Shown one piece after another: positions 1 to 10,663 of a stretch of DNA of 54,923 nt. The stretch is from G026625185 sp963727835 (GTDB lineage: Bacteria > Desulfobacterota > WTBG01 > JAGOGO01), in assembly GCA_963727835.1 (NCBI GenBank), contig CAVSIB010000056.1:1-54923 (forward strand), in the 5' to 3' direction. The notes under the pieces were generated by a model. The model was not told the origin of the DNA and did not search any database. It worked only from the letters and a program-made list of their open reading frames with translations. Numbering within the stretch: the stretch's first letter is position 1; each line of letters opens with the position of its first letter. A program made the position numbers and the translations under genes.

Positions 1-1
1 C

Positions 2-1908
2 TACCGCAAGTTTGCTTTAGAAGAACCTGATTTAGAGGTCATTAAGCGATGGGTAGAGCAGACAGGGATCAGATGGGGGATTGATGAAACGACTCGGGAA
101 AAGATGGGATTGCCTTCGTTTTCTGAAAATACTTGGAGGTTTGGTCTTAATCGCCTCATTTTAGGCTATGCCTTGCCAACTAAAGAGGAAAAAACTTTTC
201 ACACCATCCTTCCCTATGACCAGGTTGAAGATAGTTCCGCTTGCGTACTTGGAAATTTTTTATCATTCATTGAAAAGCTTTTTTCTTCAATTACCTCTCT
301 TGACCAGACCCGCACTTTGAATGACTGGGGCAAAGTTCTTCTCCAGATACTGGATGCATTTATCCTTGGCGATGAAAAGACTGAGCGGGAAATTTTATCC
401 ATTCGGAAAACCATTAAACAGTCTTGCTTCGATTCAGCAAAAATCAGGCTTTGATGAAAAAATTGGTCTTCCCATAATCAGATCTTATCTTCAGAAGTAT
501 TTTGAAGAAGAAGGTTTCGGGTTTGGTTTTATGTCGGGAGGAGTAACCTTCTGCACTATGCGGCCTTTGCGGAGTATCCCTTTTAAAATCATTTGCCTTT
601 TGGGAATGAATAATGATGCTTATCCCCGCGAGTCACGGCATGTGAGTTTTGACCTCATTGCCCAGCATCCAATGCCCGGAGACCGATCCCGTCGGAACGA
701 TGACCATTATCTTTTCTTGGAAGCCATCCTTTTCTGCCGCAAAAAGCTTTATATAAGCTATGCTGGCCAAAGCATTCAGGATAACAACATTATTCCGCCT
801 TCTGTAGTCGTAAGCGAACTCCTGGACTATATCGAACAAGGTTTTACTATTTCCGAAAAAAAGATCAGGGATCACCTTTTAATCACACACCGGCTCCAGG
901 CATTTAGTCCCGCATATTTTAAAAAAGGTGGAAGACTCATGAAGTCTCCCAAAGATAATTATGATGCCGCCCTCACTGGACGGGGATCATCAAAAAACGC
1001 CCAACCCTTTGTATCGCAGGGACTTGCTCAACCTGATGAGGAATTGAAAAGATTGACCGTTCTTCGCTGATTAAATTCTATGCCAATCCTTCTAAATTTT
1101 TTCTCAACCAGCGGTTAGGAATATTTCTTGAGGAGGAAACCCCGGTTTTAAGCGAGCGCGAGCCCTTTGACCTCAAAGGGCTTGAAAAGTACACATTTGA
1201 ACAGACGCTCTTGCGAAAAAGCCTTGCGAACGATGACCTCACTGAGTATCTATCTGCCGTGAAAGCATCCGGGAAAATACCTCCGGGAACTTTGGGTGAA
1301 TACCTTTGCCAAAAGTCACAGGAGGAGGTGGAGAGGTTTGCTCATATGGTAAAACCCTATATCACCGGAACGCCTCTTGACCCGGTTGAGTTTAATCTGA
1401 AAATTTCCGAATATACGCTTTCCGGGAAAATAGACACCATCTTTGAGTCGTGATTAATCCACTATCGTTATACGAAGGTAAAAGTAAAAGATCGCCTTAA
1501 GGTTTGGATCGATCACCTCGTGCTCAACAGTATGAAACGTGCGCCTTATCTAAAAAGAAGCACCCTTATCGGAGCAGACACTGTGGTAGTTTTCTTGCCG
1601 GTGCAAGAAAGCAACAAGATCCTTTTAGACCTTATCAAAAAGTACTGGGAAGGCCTCTCAAAACCCCTGCTCTTTTTCCCGGAAACTTCGTGGAAATATG
1701 CTCACGCGATCCTCGAAAAAAAGATGCCGGATGAAGAAGCAAGGGGAAAAGCCCGGGATGAATGGGAGGGAGACGATTATTATCGGGGTGAAAGTCACGA
1801 CCCGTCTTCTCAGCTCTGTTTTGGGACGATTGACTCTTGACGGCAGAATTCGGAAGGATTGCCAAGGAGATTTTTGAGCCGATGATTAAAAGCCAGGAAG
1901 AGCGATAA
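2..1908 (+). pseudogene. recC: RecC (exodeoxyribonuclease V gamma), 3' part, frameshifted
   Basis: RecC is the Chi-recognising, helicase-like subunit of the RecBCD nuclease that repairs double-strand breaks. The gene enters from the left edge. The open frame starts at base 2 with typical RecC text (RWGID, GLPSFSENTWRFGL, LILGYALP), moves to another frame near 400-440 (MRPLRSIPFKIICLLGMN, GDRSRRNDDHYLFLEAILF, PPSVVVSELLDYI), shifts again near 1048 (FFLNQRLGIFL, REPFDLKGLEKY), meets an in-frame TGA at 1451-1453, resumes in the same frame (HYRYTKVKVKDRLKVWIDHL) and shifts once more near 1835 before ending at TAA 1906-1908. At least three indels and one nonsense codon lie in 1.9 kb. The order recC-recB-recD is the usual one. 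Either the gene is dead or the consensus is poor here; the second possibility is real because every lesion is a single base. Confidence 0.85.
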
Positions 1909-2009
1909 CCGGGAGGCAACGTTAGTGTTCGTTGTTAGTAATCGTCTTGGGCATGCGGTGAAAAAACTATTAACTGTCAGTTACCACTAACAAGTGCTTT
2001 GGCAACACT

Positions 2010-5000
2010 ATGGATGAAAAAAAACTTTCGATCTTTTAGCAAACCCTCTGGAGGGAATAAATCTAATTGAAGCCAGTGCCGGAACCGGCAAGACTTTTAC
2101 TATCGCCGGACTTTTCTTAAGGCTGATACTGGAAAAAAATCTTTTGGTAAACGAAATCCTGGTCGTTACTTTTACGGTAGCTGCAACCGCGGAGCTTAAC
2201 GATAGAATTCGCACCCTGCTCAAGGATGCAATCGAGGGATTTTCACGAGGTCAAAGTGACGATGAATTCCTCAATAGCCTCATAAAACAATATCCTGATC
2301 CCCTGCCGAGTTTAAAACGCCTCAAAGAAACACTGCGGGATTTTGATGAAGCGCGATATTTACAATTCATGGTTTTTGCCAAAGAGTGCTTAAGGAGCAC
2401 GCTTTTGAAAGCAGTCTTCTTTTTGACACTGAGCTAATCACCGACGAGGGAGCCCTGAAGCAAGAGATTGTCGATGACTTCTGGCGAACCAACTTTTATA
2501 ATGCCTCACCTCTTTTTATTAAGTTACGCTTTGAACAACCACTGCACTCCGGAAAATCTCCTTAAACTGGTGCGGACATATTCGGATAAACCCTTGCTTA
2601 AGGTTATCCCCCAGGAACGATTCCTGACACCACACAGGAAGAAAATGAATTTAATGAGGTTTTTAATAAAGCCCGCGATACCTGGCAGTCCTCGAAAGCA
2701 GACGTGGAAAAAATTCTTGCCAATCAGGTCGGCTTTAAACAATCGGTTATTTCAAAGATTCCCGAATTAATTATCGGTTTAGATTATTTTTTTAATGCTG
2801 GCAATAAAAGCTTTACCTTATTCCACCAGTTTGAGCTGTTCACTCTGAGTGGAGTTAAAAAAGCAACGACAAAAAACTTGAACCGCCTCAGCACCCATTT
2901 TTTGAACTTTTTGAGATCTTAAAAGAAAAGCACGAAACCCTTTCCTGCGCCTATGCGCAACGCCTCCTCGGATTAAAAACCTCTCTTTTTACTTATCTCC
3001 ATCAGTCGCTTTTCAAGCAGAAACAAAGAAAGAACGTTCAGTCTTTCTTCGATCTCTTGGTTAAACTTCGAAGCGCTTTGGCAAATAAGTCAGGTGCAGA
3101 ACTGGCCAAAATAATTCGAGCCAAATACCATGCCGCCTTAATTGATGAATTTCAGGACACCGATCCCCTCCAGTATGAAATTTTTAATGACATTTTTAAA
3201 AATCAGGGGGGAATCCTTTTCCTTATTGGTGATCCTAAACAAGCAATTTATAGTTTCCGCGGGGCAGACATCTTCGCGTACCTGCATGCGATCTCCCAGG
3301 TTGATTCACAATATACCCTCAAGGAAAACTGGCGGTCAGATCCCCAATTGATTAAGGCGGTTAATGCTATTTTCTCCCAGGTTAAAGATCCGTTTGTCTT
3401 TGAGGCGATTAAATTCCAAAAGGTATCCGCGGCAAAAAATAAAAAAGCTGATCCCCTTATCATTGCCGGCATTCCTAAGCCTCCCTTGCAACTCTGGTTT
3501 CTTGATGTGGACAAGCTAGAAAGGAGCCGTTTGACCAAAAAGGGACAATTTATTAAAAAACCAGAGGCGCGCGAGCTTATTTTAAAAGCCGTAGGCGCAA
3601 AAATAGTATACCTTCTGCGTCAAAAAAAAGAAAAGCACACTTTTATTAAACAACGCCCGATTAAAGAGCAGGATATCGCTGTTCTGGTGCGAACTAATCG
3701 CGAGGCCACATTGATGCAACACGTTCTCAGCGAACTTAAAGTCCCCAGTGTTCTTTATACCACCGACAATCTCTTTGATTCCCGAGAGGCGTATGAGCTT
3801 TTGCGAATATTAGAAGGAATCGCTGAGCCACAAAATGAAAAACTCATTAAAGCTGCCTTGACGACCGGTATTTTCGGGATCCACGGAGAGGAGCTTGAAA
3901 AATTATTTGCTCATGAGGCTGAATGGATAGCGTGTCTCAATAAATTCATTGAGTACCAAGCACGATGGCGTATGCACAATTTTTTCAGCATGTTTCGTTA
4001 CCTGCTTTTTCAGGAAAAGGTACGAGTCCGTCTTTTACCATTCTCGGACGGGGAACGCCGCTTAACTAACCTGCTTCACCTTGGTGAGGTCCTCCATCAA
4101 GAGGAACATCAAAAACAGCTCACTGTGGGTAGTCTTGTAAAATGGCTTTCGGAACAGATCAATCCTGCGTTTCCCCGTCTCGAAGAGCATCAACTCCGCC
4201 TGGAGACCGATGAGTACGCCGTTAAAATTGTAACCATCCATAAAAGCAAAGGGCTGGAGTACCCGGTGGTTTTCTGCCCTTTTCTCTGGGATAAATCAAA
4301 AATCAGGAATGCGAATGAACCGTTTGTTTTTCACGACGGCGCGGAATTAACCTTAGACCTGGGCTCGGAGCACAAAAATGAAAACCGCGCTTTAGCTGAA
4401 AAAGAAATTCTGTCAGAAAATTTAAGACTTCTCTATGTTGCGCTAACCAGAGCCAGAAACTGCTGTTATACGGCCTGGGGACGTTTTAATGAAGCAGGTT
4501 CCTCAGCCATGTCCTATCTTTTTCACTCGGGTGAAAAAAATGATGAAAAAAATATTATTGATGCTATTGAAACTTCATTTAACGACTTAACGAACGATCA
4601 GATGAAAATGGTATTGAAGAACCTGGAAAAAGAAGCAAAGGGCGCCATAGGCATCTACGAAATACCCCAACCAGTTTCTATCGGGCACCTGCCATTCAAG
4701 GAGGAAAACGAGGCACTATCGTTAAAACTGTTTTCCGGACATATTGATCGAACCTGGAAAATTTCAAGTTTTTCGTCTTTGGCGGCCGAGAAGCAATCGC
4801 TCCTTGAACCTCAGCTCTATTCTTTTCCTGAGCTTCCTGATTATGATCAGGAAATTCAAAGCGAAAGCATTCCCGAAAAAAAACCAGCGGGCATTTTCGC
4901 TTTTCCGCGGGGGGCTAAAGCAGGGTCTTTTATGCATGACCTATTTGAGCATCTTGATTTTACTGAAAGGGATGATGCGCCAATGAAAACTTTGGTAGCT

Positions 5001-5633
5001 GAAAAACTGAGTCTGCACGGTTTTGACGTAAGCTGGCGCGATACTATTTTGGATATGATTAAAAAGGTTCTCGCTGTTCCTCTTCATCCTGATCAAAAAG
5101 ACCTTACCCTCTCTTCAATACCGGCAAGCAACAAGGTAAGTGAACTGGAGTTTTATTTTCCTTTACAAACTCTTTCACCCGAAAAACTACAAAATATATT
5201 TTTAACATACGGTAACGAGAACCTTCCAAGAGACTTTCCTGAACAAATCAAAAACCTCCACTTTGCCCCCTCCCGGGGCTTTATGAGAGGGTTTATTGAT
5301 CTCGTCTTCCAGTTCCAAGATTCTTTTTACCTGATCGACTGGAAGTCGAATTTCCTCGGAACTAACGTTGAGGACTATCACCACGAAAAGCTCGCCGCAG
5401 TTATGTCTGAGGAATATTACCACCTCCAATATCTTCTCTATTCAGTGGCATTGGATAAATACCTGAGCAAGCAAGTATCCAGCTACCACTATGAAAAACA
5501 TTTTGGAGGGGTTTTTTATCTTTTTTTACGGGGCATTGATCCAGAAAAAGGTTCGGGGTTTGGGATATACCGCGCCCGGCCTTCGGAAAAAACAATCCAT
5601 GGATTGAGTCAAAATCTAATAACCTTTTCCTGA
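2010..5633 (+). pseudogene. recB: RecB (exodeoxyribonuclease V beta), 5' third frameshifted
   Basis: RecB is the 3'-5' helicase and nuclease subunit of RecBCD. The ATG at 2010 is followed by an A-tract that lacks one base; adding it gives a textbook RecB N-terminus with the Walker A motif IEASAGTGKTFTIAGL. Another base is missing near 2350, just before IFTIHGFCQRVL, with more shifts near 2550, 2630-2700 and 2890. From about 2893 the frame is clean to the stop at 5631-5633: LIDEFQDTDPLQYEIF (motif II), GDPKQAIYSFRGADIF, IHKSKGLEYPVVF (motif V) and LLYVALTRAR (motif VI), then the nuclease domain with RGFMRGFIDLVF and LIDWKSN, which keep the catalytic Asp, Asp and Lys. The clean 858-codon frame starting at 3057 lacks Walker A and could not be a helicase alone. 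The stop overlaps the recD start (TGATG). Confidence 0.88.
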
Positions 5634-7492
5634 TGATAAGCAACTGGATGAACACTGAAGAGCTACGCCTTCTTTGTGATAAAAATATACTGACATCGCT
5701 GGATTTCCATTTCGGTTCTTTCATGAAAAAGCTTTCCGGTGTTGCCAGTCCGGAACTTTTCTTGGCTGCGGCACTGGCAAGCAAATTCACGGTAGAAGGG
5801 CATACCTGCCTTGATCTTTCCTCCGTGGCCGGGAAACCATTACTCAAAGAAAATGGCAATGCACTGTGCGTTTGCCCAGAGCTTTTGTTATGGCGAAAAA
5901 TTCTGGAACAAAGCACGGTGGTGGGAAAACCCGGTGACTTTATGCCGCTTATCCTCGACGATAAATCAAGACTTTATCTTTTTCGTTATTGGGAATATGA
6001 AAACAGATTAGCGGAAGGAATCAGAAATCGAGCCAAACAAAATGCCGACGGGGTGGATTTTGATCTGCTTACCGAAGGTCTTGACCGGCTTTTTCAAGAA
6101 AACCAAGACTACGGTACTGGCTGGCAAAAGGTGGCGGCCGCGACCGCAGTGTTAAAAAAGTTTTCGGTTATTTCCGGGGGACCGGGAACCGGGAAGACCT
6201 TCACCGTGGTAAAAATCCTAACGTTGCTTTTAGAACAGACAAAAAACAAAAAACTGCGCATTGCCCTGGCCGCGCCAACCGGCAAGGGAGCAGCCCGGCT
6301 CCAAGAAACAATTAAAAAAACAATAAAAAATTTAACCTGTTCGGAAAGGATTAAAGAAGCCATACCGGATGAGGCTTCCACCGTCCACCGGTTACTCGGA
6401 AGCATCCCTCATTCACCCTATTTCCGTTATAACGCGGAAAACCAGCTCCCCGTTGATGTGATTGTGATTGATGAAGTATCCATGGTATCCCTTTCTCTGA
6501 TGGCTAAAGTGCATGATGCCGTACCTCTCGATGCATGGATGATTCTTTTGGGGGATAAAGACCAGTTGGCATCAGTCGAGCCCGGTTCCGTGCTGGGAGA
6601 TATCTGCGATACAGGTAAAGTGCATGGCTTTTCCCAAACTCATCGTGACACACTCAAAAAAGTTAAAATATTGATTCAATCCCAAAGTGAGGCGAGACCA
6701 GGCATTCAGGATTCGATCGTTCATTTACAAAAAAGTTACCGATTTGAAAAAGAAAGCGGTATCAGTGAACTCAGTGGGGCAGTAAATGATGGTGACAGTA
6801 ATCGTGCCCTTTCTCTTTTGAAAAACGAGCACTACCCGGCAATAAACTGGAAAACCTTGCCCATGCCCAATGATTTGCCTTTGCATTTAAAAGGCAAACT
6901 TCTCAGTGGATTGGGAGAGTATCTAAAAACCCAAGACCCAAAAAAAGCTTTTTTCTTGTTTGAACGGCACCGGATGCTCTGCGCACTGAGAGAAGGTGAT
7001 TATGGCGTAAGGAATTTAAATTTTTTGGTTGAGCAGCTCCTGAGAAGAGAAAAACTTATTACCCTTCACCAAAAATGGTATTCCGGCCGTCCCCTCATGA
7101 TAACCCGCAATGACTATAGTTTGAGACTTTTTAATGGTGACGTGGGAATCGTCCTGCCGGATGGAGAGAATTCTAATAAACTTCGCGGATTTTTTCCCAC
7201 CTCGGATGGGAATATCAGAAAATTCACCCTCCCCCGTCTGCCGGAACACGAAACTGTTTATGCCATGACAATCCACAAAAGTCAGGGGTCGGAGTTTGAT
7301 GAAATACTTGTAATTTTGCCGGATACCCCCAGCCCTGTATTAACCCGGGAATTGATTTATACAGCAATTACCCGAGCAAAAAAAAGAATTGAAATCTGGG
7401 GAAAAGAAGAAGTATTCCAGACCGCGATTTCATCACGAATTGAAAGAACCTCAGGCCTTAGAGATGCATTATGGAAAAATACGGGCACATAG
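5633..7492 (+). CDS. recD: RecD, exodeoxyribonuclease V alpha subunit (5'-3' helicase)
   Basis: This is the SF1B helicase that drives the fast motor of RecBCD. The 619-aa frame is intact and of normal length. An N-terminal RecBC-interaction region (about 1-150) is followed by Walker A in ISGGPGTGKTFTVV (about 180-190), LAAPTGKGAARLQETI (motif Ia), VIDEVSMVSLSLM (Walker B, about 277), LLGDKDQLASVEPGSVLGDI (motif III), and the C-terminal YAMTIHKSQGSEFDEI (about 543) and LIYTAITRAKK. The start ATG at 5633 overlaps the recB stop by one base, so translation is coupled. RecD is useful mainly inside RecBCD, yet its upstream partners are disrupted here. An intact recD next to clean recB 3' sequence suggests either recent inactivation or errors confined to the first 3 kb. 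Confidence 0.95.
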   Translation: MISNWMNTEELRLLCDKNILTSLDFHFGSFMKKLSGVASPELFLAAALASKFTVEGHTCLDLSSVAGKPLLKENGNALCVCPELLLWRKILEQSTVVGKPGDFMPLILDDKSRLYLFRYWEYENRLAEGIRNRAKQNADGVDFDLLTEGLDRLFQENQDYGTGWQKVAAATAVLKKFSVISGGPGTGKTFTVVKILTLLLEQTKNKKLRIALAAPTGKGAARLQETIKKTIKNLTCSERIKEAIPDEASTVHRLLGSIPHSPYFRYNAENQLPVDVIVIDEVSMVSLSLMAKVHDAVPLDAWMILLGDKDQLASVEPGSVLGDICDTGKVHGFSQTHRDTLKKVKILIQSQSEARPGIQDSIVHLQKSYRFEKESGISELSGAVNDGDSNRALSLLKNEHYPAINWKTLPMPNDLPLHLKGKLLSGLGEYLKTQDPKKAFFLFERHRMLCALREGDYGVRNLNFLVEQLLRREKLITLHQKWYSGRPLMITRNDYSLRLFNGDVGIVLPDGENSNKLRGFFPTSDGNIRKFTLPRLPEHETVYAMTIHKSQGSEFDEILVILPDTPSPVLTRELIYTAITRAKKRIEIWGKEEVFQTAISSRIERTSGLRDALWKNTGT

Positions 7493-7691
7493 GAACGTGA
7501 GGGATCAGGATTGGAAGCGCTTTTTGTGGATTTCGATGCTCTCATTACGTGACAACGGATTTTGCAATATTCCAAACTCTCTATGCTTACGCAAGGCCAT
7601 AACCAATCGTTCTTTTCTGCCAAGCCAAGAGGTGGGGTAAAATCATTACCTTAGGACAAATTTTTTTGTAAAAACATTTTTTCAAAAAAAC

Positions 7692-7720
7692 TTGACAAAA
7701 TAGGTATGGGTATCATATAG
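7692..7720 (+). promoter_or_regulatory. Candidate sigma-70 promoter for bamA
   Basis: A perfect TTGACA at 7692-7697 is followed, after a 17-base spacer, by ATATAG at 7715-7720, inside the 379-bp gap between recD and bamA. The rest of the gap is AT-rich with no gene I can support. The -10 match is weak; the -35 and the position are good. It would give a leader of about 145 nt. Confidence 0.5.
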
Positions 7721-7871
7721 CTTTGGCAATAATTTTGATCATACCCGATCTTTGTCGATCACAAGGTAAATTAACTTTTTAATTTTAAGGTGTTAAAGCA
7801 GAGACTTTTGATAACTATAATGAAGCGGATGTATTTGTTTTAGATTTTTTTTTTAAGATAGGAGGTTGTGT

Positions 7872-9005
7872 ATGTTACCAAATTGGCTCCCACGAGATAA
7901 TGAAGCAAAAACTCATCAACTATTTGGGGATGAACATTTCGGTACTGAAGCCCCATGCACTATGTATGAAAAAAAGCCCCTCATCAATCCAGATAACGGC
8001 GAGAAAGTGAAAGGCCTTACCAACGCTTGGATTACCCTCAACAATCCCGCTCAGTACGGCTCTTATACCACCAAAATGATTAAGGGCGTTATCGCTGGGA
8101 TGCATAAAGCTTCCATGGACCGCGATGTCGTAACAATAATTTTTACTTCCGTAGGAGACCGGGCTTTCTGTACCGGTGGAAACGTAAAAGAGTACGCCGA
8201 ATACTATACCATGAGACCAATGGAATATGTGCAGTACATGGATCTTTTCTCCGGGATGATTGATGCGGTTTTAAAAGCGCGCAAGCCGGTAATTTGCCGT
8301 TGCAACGGGATGAGGATTGCCGGAGGCCAAGAAATCGGACAGGCCTGCGATTTTACTGTATCGGCGGATACCGCTACGTTTGGTCAGGCCGGGACACGAC
8401 ATGGTTCGACCCCGACCGGTGGTTCAACCAACTTTCTCCCTTGGAATCTATCCATGGAACAAGCTATGTGGCAGTCCTGCTCCAATGAGCAGTGGAGTGC
8501 GGCTAAGATGGAGCGTCTGGGTTTAATCAGCAAAGCCCTTCCGATCAAAAAGGATGCCAAGGGTGCGTGGGTTCGAGATCCCCGGGTCATTACTGATAAA
8601 TTTACCGAAAATGGCGAGATTGTTTACGGAGAATTAAAGAAAGGCGCCGAATTTAAAAAAGCCCAGGAAGAAATGAAGAGCCTTAAGACGGATTGGACCT
8701 TGCTCGATGACTGTGTCAATCAAATGGTCTGGACATTAGCGCATACCACCTACCTCTGCCTCATGGCCACCATTGAAAGCGTTAGGATGCGCAAGAAATT
8801 TTTCTGGGATCTGGAAAAACAATCCCAGCTCTATTGGCTCGGAGCAAACATGAATGCCGAAGCATTCATCGGATTTAACGCCTTTAACACCCAGAAAATA
8901 ACCGGCGAAAGAGAATTGGATTACTTTGAATATCGCCGCCAGTTGGCAGATCTTACGTCATATCCCGATTTAGTTGATAAAGTACTTCCTAAGCCCAAAA
9001 AATAA
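7872..9005 (+). CDS. bamA: 6-oxocyclohex-1-ene-1-carbonyl-CoA hydrolase (ring-opening, BamA/Oah)
   Basis: BamA hydrolyses the ring of 6-oxocyclohex-1-ene-1-carbonyl-CoA in the anaerobic benzoyl-CoA pathway, giving 3-hydroxypimelyl-CoA; in syntrophs it can also serve ring formation. The 377-aa product matches the family length and is a crotonase-fold protein: WITLNNPAQYGSYTTKMI near the N-terminus, oxyanion-hole segments GDRAFCTGGNVKEYAEYYT (about 97-115) and GMRIAGGQEIGQACDFTVSA, then GQAGTRHGSTPTGGSTNFLP, which is typical of BamA rather than of general enoyl-CoA hydratases. The start at 7872 is chosen because AGGAGG lies at 7860-7865, six bases upstream; an upstream TTG at 7866 would overlap that site. 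The gene stands alone between its own promoter and a strong terminator, with no other benzoyl-CoA gene in the window. The fold and family call is close to certain. Confidence 0.96.
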   Translation: MLPNWLPRDNEAKTHQLFGDEHFGTEAPCTMYEKKPLINPDNGEKVKGLTNAWITLNNPAQYGSYTTKMIKGVIAGMHKASMDRDVVTIIFTSVGDRAFCTGGNVKEYAEYYTMRPMEYVQYMDLFSGMIDAVLKARKPVICRCNGMRIAGGQEIGQACDFTVSADTATFGQAGTRHGSTPTGGSTNFLPWNLSMEQAMWQSCSNEQWSAAKMERLGLISKALPIKKDAKGAWVRDPRVITDKFTENGEIVYGELKKGAEFKKAQEEMKSLKTDWTLLDDCVNQMVWTLAHTTYLCLMATIESVRMRKKFFWDLEKQSQLYWLGANMNAEAFIGFNAFNTQKITGERELDYFEYRRQLADLTSYPDLVDKVLPKPKK

Positions 9006-9007
9006 AA

Positions 9008-9047
9008 AAAAGAAACCGGGGGAATGATTTATTCCCCCGGTTTCTTT
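9008..9047 (+). terminator. Rho-independent terminator of bamA
   Basis: A 15-bp stem (9011-9025 with 9031-9045; AGAAACCGGGGGAAT and its complement) with a 5-nt loop starts three bases after the bamA stop. An A-run precedes it and T-rich sequence follows, so it may act in both directions. Confidence 0.9.
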
Positions 9048-9129
9048 CACCCATTCCAGATTTCACATCTTGTCTTAAAAAAGACAGGAGATGCTTAATT
9101 TTGCTGTCTTTTTTTGGATGTTAACCTCC

Positions 9130-9603
9130 TTACAACACCCTTTCGACCCAATGCCTTATTGCACCTAAATTCCCTTTTTTTATTTCACTCCTTTTCACCA
9201 ACAGCACTCCTTTAACTTCCCTGCATAATTTCTTGATTTTTTCTTTATAAGCTTCAGCATACCGTTTCTCATCAAACCCTCCATAGGTAATAACTAAATA
9301 GACGGTTTTTTCGTTTAAATTTACCTGTCTTAAGAATGCGGTTACTGGGGGACAGTTTATGGTCCATTTGGGAAAGCAAATAAAAACTAAATCTGAAGTA
9401 ACCTCTTCACACATAATCTTAACACCACAACGGGGGATAAAGGACAAAACAAGCCAAAAAAGATAAGAATAATTTTTTTTTGATTTGATTTCAATGAGCT
9501 TTACTTCTAAATCCTTTTCAAGCAGCTGGGAAATTTCCTCACCCACCACCATAGTACTGCCTGTTCGAGAAAAAAAAACGATATCAGCGTTCTTTATATT
9601 CAT
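9130..9603 (-). CDS. Flavodoxin-like protein
   Basis: A 157-aa flavodoxin-fold protein, probably cytoplasmic and binding FMN as an electron carrier or NAD(P)H:quinone-oxidoreductase-like enzyme. The N-terminus has a beta strand then VFFSRTGSTMVVGEEISQLL, the phosphate-binding loop of flavodoxins (S-R-T-G-S-T). FICFPKWTINCPPVTAFLRQ and VYLVITYGGFDEKRY occupy the positions of the second and third flavin-contacting loops. A hydrophobic stretch with Cys (SYLFWLVLSFIPRCGVKIMC) sits around residues 46-65. It is transcribed toward bamA with the terminator between them. The exact partner is unknown. Confidence 0.75.
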   Translation of the reverse strand: MNIKNADIVFFSRTGSTMVVGEEISQLLEKDLEVKLIEIKSKKNYSYLFWLVLSFIPRCGVKIMCEEVTSDLVFICFPKWTINCPPVTAFLRQVNLNEKTVYLVITYGGFDEKRYAEAYKEKIKKLCREVKGVLLVKRSEIKKGNLGAIRHWVERVL

Positions 9604-9689
9604 TTAATTTTTTCTTTAAATAGGGGCACTGAAATTTATTCTTTTAAAATATTTGGTTATACCAATGAGAAAAATTAGCAAAAAATGAA

Positions 9690-9853
9690 CTACCCCGCCG
9701 CAAGCAGCGGGGTATCAAAGAATTTAAATTCTGTCATTCCGCACTTGATGCGGAATCCAGAAAGTAAGGCAAAGCGACTAAGCACTTTTTTATTAGCCCC
9801 TGATGCCCACCCTCTGGATTCCCACTTTCGTGGGAATGACGTGTGATAACCCT
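9690..9853. repeat. REP/REPIN-like palindromic element
   Basis: A short palindrome (ACCCCGCCGCAAGCAGCGGGGT) at about 9692-9714 is followed by an inverted pair of imperfect hairpins: TGTCATTCCGCAC..GTGCGG-type at about 9734-9761 and CTGGATTCCCAC..GTGGGAATGACG at about 9813-9842. Their TCATTCC/GGAATGA ends face each other, which is the usual REPIN layout. No RAYT transposase gene is in the window. The first palindrome recurs near 12328. The rest of the 9604-10090 gap shows no supported gene. Confidence 0.65.
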
Positions 9854-10090
9854 GTAGAAAGCTACAGGGAATAATCAAGTTGAAGAAGAATTATCAAAGC
9901 CCTGGTTTAAGCGCAATATGATTGGCTGCAAATCCTGGGAATCAAGTTTCACCTGAGACAGTTAAATATCCCAGGTCTCCGGATCTGTTCGGATTGGGCC
10001 AGCTTTACCGGGAACATGGACCCGGACTTTAAAGACCGGCACCTGACATCGGGAGAGGTTGATCAGTGGTTTAGCGGTAATGACCTTATT

Positions 10091-10489
10091 TTATTTTCTC
10101 CGCACTTCCACACCCGATGCGTCTATCGCGTTGTAGAGGTTATAATTCGGATTTACCTGTTTAATCTTCTGGAACGTTCCCGTTATCCTCACTTTATCAC
10201 CTTCTTTTATGGGGAGAGTGCCATAGCTATAGACGGGAAGCGGACTATTCTGCGAATCTGTCACTCTAAAGGTGGTATAACCAAAGCCCTGTTTGTTGGT
10301 CGAGAATTTGGGGTTTACTACCCTGCCTTCAACACAGACCATCTTCCCCGCATACTTATTCTGGTTTTGGAGTATTTCGGTAGGGGTGGTTTTTATCGGC
10401 TGAGCTTTTACTATTCCCGGAATAAATAAAAGGCAAAGCAGGGCGAAGGTAAAAAGTAAAGAGCATATCGTGACCTTGTTCTTTTTCAT
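10091..10489 (-). CDS. Secreted OB-fold (tRNA_anti-like) protein
   Basis: A 132-aa protein with a clear signal peptide (basic MKKNK, hydrophobic core about 8-27, cleavage after IVKA). The mature part reads ILQNQNKYAGKMVCVEGRVV, then KVRITGTFQKIKQVNPNYNLY, the pattern of small periplasmic OB-fold proteins that bind nucleic acid or another ligand. AAGGAGG lies just upstream of the ATG at 10489. No catalytic residue can be named. It is followed on the same strand by no closely linked gene, so it is probably monocistronic. Confidence 0.7.
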   Translation of the reverse strand: MKKNKVTICSLLFTFALLCLLFIPGIVKAQPIKTTPTEILQNQNKYAGKMVCVEGRVVNPKFSTNKQGFGYTTFRVTDSQNSPLPVYSYGTLPIKEGDKVRITGTFQKIKQVNPNYNLYNAIDASGVEVRRK

Positions 10490-10663
10490 TTCTTTCCTCC
10501 TTAAAAGTTATTGGTTTGTATTCTTCATGACCGCATGTAACAATGGAAAACTCTTTTTTAGGGGCTCCACAGAGACTATTTTGTCCGGCATAAGGCTCCG
10601 TTGTTAAGAATTTTTATAATTTTATGACCCCTTCCCCCCTCCTGTACCCCTCTCTGAATTAAA

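Noticed and set aside
1451..1453. In-frame TGA in recC read as selenocysteine, given the tRNA-Sec in the window
   Set aside because: The site is not catalytic in RecC, no SECIS-like hairpin follows, and frameshifts surround it. A plain nonsense change or sequence error is simpler.
10016..10429. 137-codon plus-strand ORF opposite the OB-fold gene
   Set aside because: The minus-strand frame has a signal peptide, ribosome site and OB-fold pattern; the plus-strand frame has none.
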